A DNA stretch of 64,000 nt from Ilex aquifolium. Lineage: Eukaryota; Streptophyta; Magnoliopsida; Aquifoliales; Aquifoliaceae. The DNA is taken from contig OX637393.1 in NCBI GenBank assembly GCA_951799425.1, positions 23,509,744 through 23,573,743 of the forward strand. The letters run 5' to 3'. The notes under the pieces were generated by a model. That model did not search any database. It was given only the letters and a program-made list of their open reading frames with translations, and had not been told where the DNA came from. The position numbers and the translations under genes were made by a program. The number at the start of each line of letters is the position of its first letter. Position 1 is the first letter of the stretch. Below are positions 56,598-64,000 of the stretch, one piece after another.

Positions 56598-56890
56598 ACT
56601 ACCTGTGGCGTAGGGAATTTGTGATCCACACAGATCATGACTCATTGAAGCATCTCAAGGGTCAAGGTGAAGATTCGAGGTCGAATCCTTTTGAGGAGAG
56701 GGAGAATGAAGGGAACCAAGGTGGGCCTACTTTTAAAGATGCTTTGCAAGTTCCAGATGAGCCAATTACAAGATCAAGAGCCAAGAAGATCAAAGAAGCA
56801 ATGCAAGGATTGGTGCAATCCACCTGGGATGAAGCTAGCAAGAGCCCAACACTCAAGATGGGCTTGAAAGAAGGAGAACATGTTAGATAG
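56598..56890 (+). pseudogene. RNase H scrap fused to polyprotein tail
   Basis: [16 protein letters not shown], from RNase H, is joined directly to [19 protein letters not shown] and the basic tail [20 protein letters not shown], with stop at 56888-56890. The tail part after 56706 lies in LTR3. A deletion removed the rest of pol; the joined frame stays open, probably by chance. Confidence 0.75.
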
Positions 56891-57172
56891 GGTCTGTTGT
56901 TGTTAAGACCTTCAATTTGTTTAAAGGATTTTTATTATTAGTTTAGAATAAGTGAGCTTGAGGATGCTTAGCCCACATATGTCTTATTATTTTATTATTA
57001 GTTTAGAATAAGTGGGCTTGAGACGGGTCTAGATTTTAATATAATCTAGGTTCTTGAAACGGGTTCTCAACAGGTTCAGATTCTCCATCTATAGACATGA
57101 GTTTGGCTTTCTTGGGTTGTTTTTCCAATATTATTGTTGGGTCTCAAAGTAAGTCGATTGGGGTTCACATCA
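56707..57172 (+). repeat. LTR3, internally deleted
   Basis: Begins TGAAGGGAACCAAGG and ends GGGGTTCACATCA. It is 466 bp against 898 bp for the solo LTR3 at 13021; promoter repeats and TATA region are missing around 57010-57030. Confidence 0.83.
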
Positions 57173-57174
57173 TT

Positions 57175-57186
57175 TGGTATCAGAGC
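57175..57186 (+). other. Primer binding site (iMet) after LTR3
   Basis: TGGTATCAGAGC, perfect. Confidence 0.9.
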
Positions 57187-57560
57187 TTAGGCTCTAGTTC
57201 AAGTATAATTTCTCGGATGAGAGGAGAGTAAGGCTTGCCATGATGAAACTTGCAGGCTTGGCAAAAATTTGGTGGTTTGGTGTTGAAGGAGATTTAAGAA
57301 GATTGGGATTGTCGTCAATCAACACATGGCAAGAGCTTGATTTGTTTGCATCTTTCAAGGATCTACATGAAGAGTCACCAATGCTTTTTTCTATCCACTT
57401 TGCTCCATCAATTGATTTTATCATTCCAAAAAACTTCAACGACACAATCAAGGGGATCAATTTCCAAATTTTTTCTTTGTTCCCTAAATTAGAGAAGAAA
57501 AGGAGACATCATCTTATTGATTTAAAAGATGATGTAACAAAATTAGATAGCAAAAGGTAG
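57187..57560 (+). pseudogene. Second copy of the short gag-like relic
   Basis: LAGLAKIWWFGVEGDLRRLG, LFASFKDLHEESPMLFSI and IDFIIPKNFNDTIKGINF. Matches 54754-55080, then changes at about 57512 to unrelated sequence instead of reaching a polypurine tract, so the 3' end of this unit is lost. Confidence 0.72.
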
Positions 57561-58305
57561 GTTTAATTTATTTCCATGTGGCTCGGGTATTTTTCGGGTT
57601 TCATGAAAAGAATTTATACTCTTTTAGGCTCAATCATGGTTGACTAAGGATATAATTTTGTAAAAGAAATGGTCAAGACTCAAAGATAATGAAAAATGGC
57701 CTATGATCATTTTCCAAAAATTATTCATCTGTATTAATCCTACATAAAAGAATTTTAAGGATAATTCTAATAATATAATCTAATGAATGCTAATCAAGAC
57801 AAAATTAATGAGATTATTGAAAGAAAGTTTACCGTAGAATCGAAGATGTTTATTTGAGTAGATGTATAATATCTCTCCAAGAAAGATTGGCTCAAATTCT
57901 TCAATTGGTTATACATCTCCACTAAATATGTAAAGAGTGTAATATTTCACAAGGTTTCTGAAATAAAGAAATCTATTCGTGCTGTAACAGAATAAGTTCA
58001 AACAAAAATATTAAGATAATATATAACTAAAATATGAAAATCCCACGTGATCAGATTAAGATTATTTTCACAAAGCATAGGCATATTAACCTAATTCAAC
58101 TGTAAATTATATGAGATAATACACCTAACGGAATTAACATGAGTACCATATTAATTATTAAAAACTAGTTAAACACAAACAAGTTCAACACAAACAGCAT
58201 GGTTAAAACATAAAGCAACTTAAAATTTAAGTGCATAAAGTAAAAGTGCATAATGTAAAAGATGAGTGAAAGAGAGCAAATTGTTTTGTAGAATCTCCAG
58301 TCTGT
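57561..58305. other. AT-rich sequence without gene
   Basis: No protein motif and no LTR end identified. It may be non-coding DNA of the Tat/Ogre-like element whose ORF starts next to it. Confidence 0.4.
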
Positions 58306-58965
58306 TTAGGAAGTAGAAGATCCTGCTTCGAAGTAATCTCTAAATATCTTTAAAAGCTCAGCTTGATTCTGGTCATATTCATCCATGCGTCTATTAATCT
58401 GAGTAATATTAGTCTCCATCTCTAGTAAGATCTGTCTATCAGTTCTGTCATCTACCGGTATGTATGGTTGATCCTCTTGTGTCTGCTGTTGTTCTTGTGG
58501 AAAAAATTCTTCAGGTATTTGGAATGGTTCATCTTGTGGTGTCGGTGGTGCATCAGGTTGATCTTCCGGTTGTCCTCCGTGACTCTTTTTCAATGAAGTT
58601 TTATCCAATGCTCCAAACTGGTCCACTGTCTTTATTGGATTAATGATTACACCTTCGTTCCTGCATAGCTGAGAAACTAACATAGCATATGAGAGTGATG
58701 GTTTCTTTTTATCCACAGCAAGTATCATTTGGTCCATGATTAAGTTTGGCAAGTCAATTGTGTGTCCCATTCCAAATGCATATAAGAAATAAGCTTGCTC
58801 CGTATAAATTTGATTCTTTTGAGCTCGGGGTAGCAAATTGTACACTGTTATCAAATTTAGAATGTGGTATTTGTCTGTTAAATCTCCTTGCTTTATATAT
58901 TTGTTTGGTCTATCCCAAACAAATTCTGGATTACCTGTTACTTCTCTTCCTATGACATTTAAATC
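58306..58965 (-). pseudogene. Tat/Ogre-like retrotransposon ORF fragment (plant transposon protein domain)
   Basis: The minus-strand frame runs about 220 codons to stop at 58306. The N-terminal visible part (NPEFVWDRPNKYIKQGDLTD, NLITVYNLLPRAQKN, YAFGMGHTIDLPNLI, AMLVSQLCRNEGVIINP) matches, from memory, the putative plant transposon protein domain found in Tat/Ogre/Retand elements. It is followed by a Gln/Pro/Glu-rich stretch and a C-terminal helix-prone ITQINRRMDEYDQNQAELLK. The upstream end is cut at about 58966, where a repeated CG-rich sequence and probably the LTR of M begin. Confidence 0.6.
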
Positions 58966-60246
58966 AGGTATAACGACGCGTCAGTATAACGACGCATCGG
59001 TAGTGACGAATCCTTCCAAGAATTATGGTAAACCAACCCCCAACCTCGACTGCCGTGAACGAATAGCATTTGGAACCCTACGAGAAATCAACTCACTACA
59101 AGTGATAGGAAAATATGGTACCCCTCAAGGTCTCCTGCAATGTCTAAACACTCTACAATATCTCGTCGAAGGAAACCCACATGCATCAACCACCCATATA
59201 AGAGATAATATTCCAACCAACTCATTAAATCGCATATAGTCTAAATCATCATAACTTCACAAATTTTTTTCCCATGGAATAATTGAAGAAAACATACATG
59301 AGATCATCACGAAACATAGTTTTATTGTTCGAAATCAAATACTAGAATTTCAAAAATCAAGAACATGTGAATATCATGTGAAAAGTCTATACTTCTTGAA
59401 AACTAGGGTTTTGATAACAAGAACGATACTTTCATGGTTATCAAAAATATAATCCCATTCAAAACATGAGACAATTACAAGAAAAAACAATTTAAGGATT
59501 TCCTATCATGTACATACAATTTAGAGTGGAAAATGTACATATACATTAACCCTAGCCTCAATGAACAAGTTTTAGGAAGAACCCCTTACCTTTGATCCTT
59601 GGTTTGATGCAAACCATAACATGTTCAATCCGTCTTCTACTTGAAAATCCCTCCAAATCTTGCTTTCTCTCCCACTCTCTAGGGTTTTTTAGGGGTTCTA
59701 AACTGATAAAATATGGCTAGGGAAGTGTCCTTAGGTATTTATAGAGTCAGTTTCTAATTGCTATTAAAATTACACTAGCATTCAAATGTGAGGCTGTCCT
59801 TCAAACGTGACTTTTAACATGACTGGACATTTGAACAGCTCGAGCTCCCAGTATCTCGATTTCTGTCAGACTTTCTATTAGACACCAAAGTATTATAAAC
59901 AAGCTCTGTGTGAACGTAACTGGCATTCGAACATTACGTGCTTCCGGTATCTTCTTTTCTATCAGGATTTCTATCAGAAAGCAAAGTACTGGGACTTACT
60001 GGCATTTGAACGTGAATCCAATTTTCTGCATCCACTTCCAACACAGTTTTGACCTTCCTAGAAGTCGATTCACGAAATACATTTTTGTGTCTTTTGGGAT
60101 CTAGTTTCGACTGTCCAAATTTCAGATCAATCTAATGTCAAATTAGAAAGTTATAGATCAAATACTAAGGCAATATCTTTTTATCCTCTACTATGTAACA
60201 CATATAACTTATTATCTATACATCTGTATATGCACGAGGGATTACA
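58966..60246 (-). repeat. Putative 3' LTR of element M
   Basis: The right edge (minus strand TGTAATCCCTCGTGC) follows a polypurine tract, and TATAAATA on the minus strand lies at 59736-59743. The left edge is uncertain and placed near a 16-bp direct repeat (58968-58999). The plus-strand frame at 58838-59239 crosses the region but matches nothing I know and is left unannotated. Confidence 0.5.
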
Positions 60247-60262
60247 ATCTACCCCCCTAAAA
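60247..60262 (-). other. Polypurine tract of element M
   Basis: Minus strand TTTTAGGGGGGTAGAT just before the LTR start. Confidence 0.7.
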
Positions 60263-60287
60263 GAAAGTTCCGTCCTCGAAACTTACC

Positions 60288-61400
60288 TCAAGTTGTAAAC
60301 AAATGCGTGTACTTTGCTTGCATCTTCACCTCTGGTTCCGACGTAGCTTCGTCCACGCCTTGGTGTTTCCATAATACCTTCACCGATAAAATCACCTTAT
60401 TGCGAAGTACCTTCTCCTTGGTGTCAAGAATCCTCACCGGTTGTTCTTCATAAGTCACTCCATCTTGAATCTCAATTCCTTCCAAATCCACTACATGCAA
60501 CACATTGGGTTCACACTTCCTTAGCATAGATACGTGGAATACATCGTGGATTCTCGATAACTGAGCTTGAGGTTCAATTGATATGTTGTTTTTCCCATAA
60601 CTCGGTCCCGTATACATCGGAACTAACTTTCCCTTCTTTCCAAAGTGCATTAACTCCTTCTTTGGTGATACCTTCAAATACCCATAGTTCCCTAAATTAA
60701 ATTCCAATGGCCTTCTTCTCCTATCAGCATAGCTCTTTTTCCAGCTTTGGGCAGTACGCAGACCTTTTCGAATTAGTTGGACATTCTTAGTGGTTTTCCT
60801 TACTATTTCAAGCCCAAATAAACTACTTTCCCCGGCTTTCGCCCAACACATCGGTGATCTATATGGTTTCCTGTACAATGCTTCACAAGGTGTCATCCCA
60901 ATTCTAGTCTGATTGTAAGCAAATTCCACTAATGGTAGATGCTCACTCCAACTACCTTTGAAATCTAAGGCACTCGCCCTCAACATGTCTTCCACAATTT
61001 GAATCACTCTCTTGGATTATCCATCCATTTGAGATTGAAAGGCAGTGCTAAAATGTAAATCCATTACCAAAGATTTTTTTAAAAATCCCAATTCATTGTG
61101 CCTTTTGATACAATCAGATAGATAGCCCTAAGGGCACCATATTCTAGGAGCCCAAACTATGTGATTGAATAAATCCTTCTCTATCTGGTGTAGGTCGAGG
61201 GCTCCTTGCCAAAATCGGGCTACAAATCTACTGTCACAATCCGAAATAATGGATAGAGACACTCTATGTTGCCTCACTATCTCACAAATATACAAGTGAC
61301 TCAAAGTCACCAATGTATAAGTTGTCTTTATAGGTAAGAAATGAGCCGACTTAGCCTATCCACAATAGCCCAAATCGCATTATGCCCTTTAGTGCTTCGT
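60288..61400 (-). pseudogene. Integrase and chromodomain of element M (Del/Tekay-like)
   Basis: Upstream part has ISDCDSRFVARFWQGAL (second catalytic Asp). At 61005-61035 the region expected to hold the third catalytic residue reads MDG-stop-SKRVIQ: Gln is a stop and the Glu position is Lys. The open part (61007-60288) has LPLVEFAYNQTRIGMTPCEAL, HDVFHVSMLRKCEPN and a C-terminal chromodomain ending VKVLWKHQGVDEATSEPEVK. It terminates at TAG or equivalent near 60288, close to the polypurine tract. Chromodomains direct integration to marked chromatin. Confidence 0.8.
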
Positions 61401-62356
61401 GGAAGCCTAACATGAATTCCATTGTAATATGATCCCACTTCCACTCAGGAATTGGTAAAGATTGTAGTAATCCCCCTTGCTTCTGGTGTTCAATCTTTAC
61501 CTACTGATAAACCGCACACTTGGCTATGAAGTTAGCTATGTCTTGCTTCGTCCCCTTCCACCAGTACTGGCACCTCATATCCCGGTACATCTTAATACTA
61601 CCCAGATGGATGGTAAGCCAAGAACTATGTTCTCATTCAGGATCTCTTCTCTCAATTGAGTATTATCAGAAATTCGCAACCGTCCTCTAAATCTCACTTC
61701 CTCTCCATGCAAGGACCAACTTTCCACAGTCTCTTTTCTCTCCAATCGACCCCGAATTTCCTGTAGTGGTGGGTCCACCCTCTAAAATTCTATAAATCTC
61801 TCCCAAAGAATAGTTTTGCCACTAAGTTAAATAAACGTGGTCAGCTCCCCTGTTTGTCCACCAACAGGTCAAACTCCTCCAAGGCTTCTATCATCTTCTA
61901 TCTACATACTGCTAGGGAATTCACTACACTTTGAGACTTCCTGCTGAGTGCATCTGCTACTGCATTTGCCTTACTCGGATAATAACTCAAGCTAAAATCA
62001 TAGTCCTCCAAGTACTCAATCCAACGTCTTTATTGAAGATTGAGATCTTTCTACTTCTCTCCATATAGATAGAACCTCCACAATTTAAGAGCGAACACAA
62101 TAGTCGCAACCTCTAGGTCATGGGTAGGACAATTCTGCTCATGAATCTTTAATTGTCTCAATCCATAAGCCAATACTTTCCCATCCTGCATCAATACGCA
62201 ACCCAAACCTCGTAGAGAAGCATCAATGTACACATCACAACACTCACCACTACTTGAAATAATGTCGTGGTCAACTTCTTCTTTAGACTAGCGAAAGCTT
62301 GCTTGCAATCTTCAGACCATACAAACTTCTCTCCCTTCTTAGTGAGGCGGGTCATT
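61401..62356 (-). pseudogene. RNase H and linker of element M
   Basis: [20 protein letters not shown] and [22 protein letters not shown] (62233-62051) are RNase H, with Asp and Glu of the active site visible. A frameshifted linker and integrase zinc region follow (61778-61575, QLREEILNENIVLGLPS). A solo LTR1 interrupts the RT/RNase H border at 62357. Confidence 0.75.
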
Positions 62357-63220
62357 TGATGTGAAACCCGCCAAAACAACGAGATCCAACAACGAAAAGG
62401 AACCCAAGATCGTTCTATGATCAGATTTGAATGATAAACCTCGACCCGTTGTTTACGACAAACAAGAACCTTGGTATATATGACCTCAACCCGTTGTTTG
62501 ATGCGAAACAAGAACCTTGGTATAAGGAAGACGCCACAAACGGTGGTGGAATTCCGTTTGATAAGTCGCTGGTGAACGCCACGGGAAATCCCGATAAGTT
62601 CGTATTGTTCTTCAAAGAACAGTAGAGAAAACACTCTCCAAATTTGCTGAATAATTAATCTACCTTTTCATTGATTTAGACGCCTATTTATAGGCTGGCC
62701 ATTACAAAGAAATTCCTAATCTACTAAGGAAAACAAATCCTAATTTACTAAAGAAACAAATCCTAATCTAGTAAGGAAACAAATCCTAATCTGAGTTTAT
62801 ATTTTGACAATCCAAACCCAAATAGGAATAACTAAAGACTAAAACTCTTACTTGCCTAAAAGAAGAAAAGAAAGACAATCAGCCCTTTACTAGGTTGATC
62901 ACGCTCCTAAATAGACAAGGAAAGCCTTACTTTCCTAAAAATAATTGGCATGCAAGCCTTACAATCAGACCGAAAAAGAGTAATTTAAAACATGCCCATT
63001 TATGCTTAGCCTTAGCTAGATTCTTCTAGAACTTGAATCATGTTGATGACTCTTTGTTGCCCAAGTGTCATGTTCAATGGGCGTCCACAAATTTGCTTGA
63101 GTCCATGCCTCTTGAATCAGCCCGTTAAGTACCTCTTTAAACTTCCTTGCTCGTGCTCTCGTAACCGGCCCAATTGGAACTTGAACTAGATCCCTTGAAG
63201 TTGTGTTATGATTTGCATCA
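62357..63220 (-). mobile_element. Solo LTR1 nested in element M
   Basis: 864 bp, TGATGTGAAACCCGCC to GATTTGCATCA, flanked by TCATT at 62352-62356 and 63221-63225. Three or four 23-bp type repeats. It shows that the LTR1 family was active after M inserted. Confidence 0.9.
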
Positions 63221-63225
63221 TCATT

Positions 63226-63640
63226 GGCATCGGTTACCTCGAAAATCCTTCCACAAACTTCTTGTAGTATCTTGCCAAACCCAAGAAACTTCGGATCTCA
63301 GTCACATTCTGAGGTCTGTCCCATTTCATCACCGCCTCAATCTTAGTTGGGTCTACAACTACTCCTTGTTCCGACACCATGTGTCCAAGGAACTTCACCT
63401 CTTCCATTCAAAACTCACACTTGCTCATCTTCGTATACAACTTATGTTCTCGTAATGTTTGTAGCACCAATCGAATATGTCGTGCATGCTCATCCCGTGT
63501 CCTCGAATAGATTAATATGTCATCAATAAAAACAATAACAAATTGATCTAAATAAGGTTAGAACACCCAATTCATTAAGTCCATGAAAGCTGCAGGAGCG
63601 CCAGAAGAAAGTATCTGTAGTAGGAAAATAGTGAGGAGAA
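63226..63640 (-). pseudogene. RT part of element M, 5' deleted
   Basis: The minus strand gives [30 protein letters not shown] (RT active site), [25 protein letters not shown] and NVTEIRSFLGLARYYKKFVE. The fingers and first catalytic Asp region are missing; sequence jumps from protease at about 63605. Confidence 0.75.
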
Positions 63641-64000
63641 TTTCGCTCATTTGAAAAGCTAAAAACTACTCCTCCAGGTAATTGGAATACAATCCTCTTC
63701 CCATAACAATCCATCTCTGTATGGAATGTGGATAATAAATCCATGCCAAAAATCACATCTTATCCTTGCATCTCAAGAGCTATCAAATCCACATTCAACT
63801 CTTGCTCCCCAATCCAGAGCACACAACGTTTACACACCTTTGGCATATCTAGCCATTCCCAAGTAGGCAAGTTTACACTCAATAACTCCTCTAGGTTATC
63901 GAAATGTAGACCCAATGCCATCACAAATGCAGTACGTATAAAAGAATGGGTAGCACCAGGATCAAATAAAATACATGTCCAAGAGTTGTACAAGAGAACA
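63641..64000 (-). pseudogene. Protease region of element M, runs off the window
   Basis: ILFDPGATHSFIRTAFV is the aspartic protease active site (Asp-Pro-Gly-Ala-Thr-His-Ser). Further in are LNVDLIALEMQG, a stop at 63760, then MIFGMDLLSTFHTEMDC. Typical of Del/Tekay-type chromoviruses. Gag and the 5' LTR lie beyond 64000. Confidence 0.8.

Noticed and set aside
58838..59239. Plus-strand 133-codon frame as a host gene
   Set aside because: No recognised motif, overlaps the minus-strand Tat-like ORF and the putative M LTR, and has no supporting gene structure.

Overview
The window is plant nuclear DNA made almost wholly of nested, decayed LTR retrotransposons. No intact host gene, rRNA or tRNA gene was recognised. 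Evidence for a flowering plant: chromovirus-type and Athila-type Ty3/Gypsy gag-pol remnants, initiator-Met-tRNA primer sites (TGGTATCAGAGC), 5-bp target duplications, and one short MITE with a 10-bp duplication. The species cannot be named from this sequence.

The dominant group is a Ty3/Gypsy chromovirus family that I judge CRM-like from its integrase C-terminus (from memory, not searched). Its polyprotein tail runs into the 3' LTR. Three related LTR types share the same primer site and similar polypurine tracts. LTR1 starts TGATGCAAATCATAG and encodes the tail. LTR2 starts TGATGCAATCCATAAG and is non-coding. LTR3 starts TGATGAGAACCAAGG and encodes a different tail. In this report A, B, C, D and J are LTR1 elements, I and H carry LTR2, and K is an LTR3-like solo LTR.

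Layout: 1-514 holds unassigned sequence and a MITE. Element B (minus) begins at 515, is split by element A (618-8395, minus, nearly full length, itself holding a solo LTR2), and ends truncated at 12389. Element C (plus, 12390-28519) holds a solo LTR3 in its 5' LTR, all of element D (16018-23060, minus) in gag, and a solo LTR2 in integrase. From 28675 to 47736 lies an Athila-type element on the minus strand, in two parts called E (28675-32875) and G (37124-47736). It is split by chimeric element I (32876-37123) and deletion derivative J (37230-42074). A plus-strand Athila-type element F (47742-about 52394) is entered by G and by solo LTR K. A non-coding LTR-like block (52395-54604) is followed by a chain of LTRs and short relics (54605-57560). 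A Tat/Ogre-like ORF (58306-58965) is followed by element M (about 58966-64000, minus), a chromodomain chromovirus interrupted by a solo LTR1.

Most insertions have exact 5-bp target duplications, so relative order can be read directly. No complete open gag-pol survives. Points of most interest: two elements share the same inactivating pol changes, including loss of the integrase catalytic glutamate; one of them looks like a recombinant of two lineages; LTRs are mosaics of interchangeable modules; and four arrays of a 10-bp palindrome (CTACCGGTAG-like) occur with alternating spacing of about 22 and 30 bp in unrelated element backgrounds.
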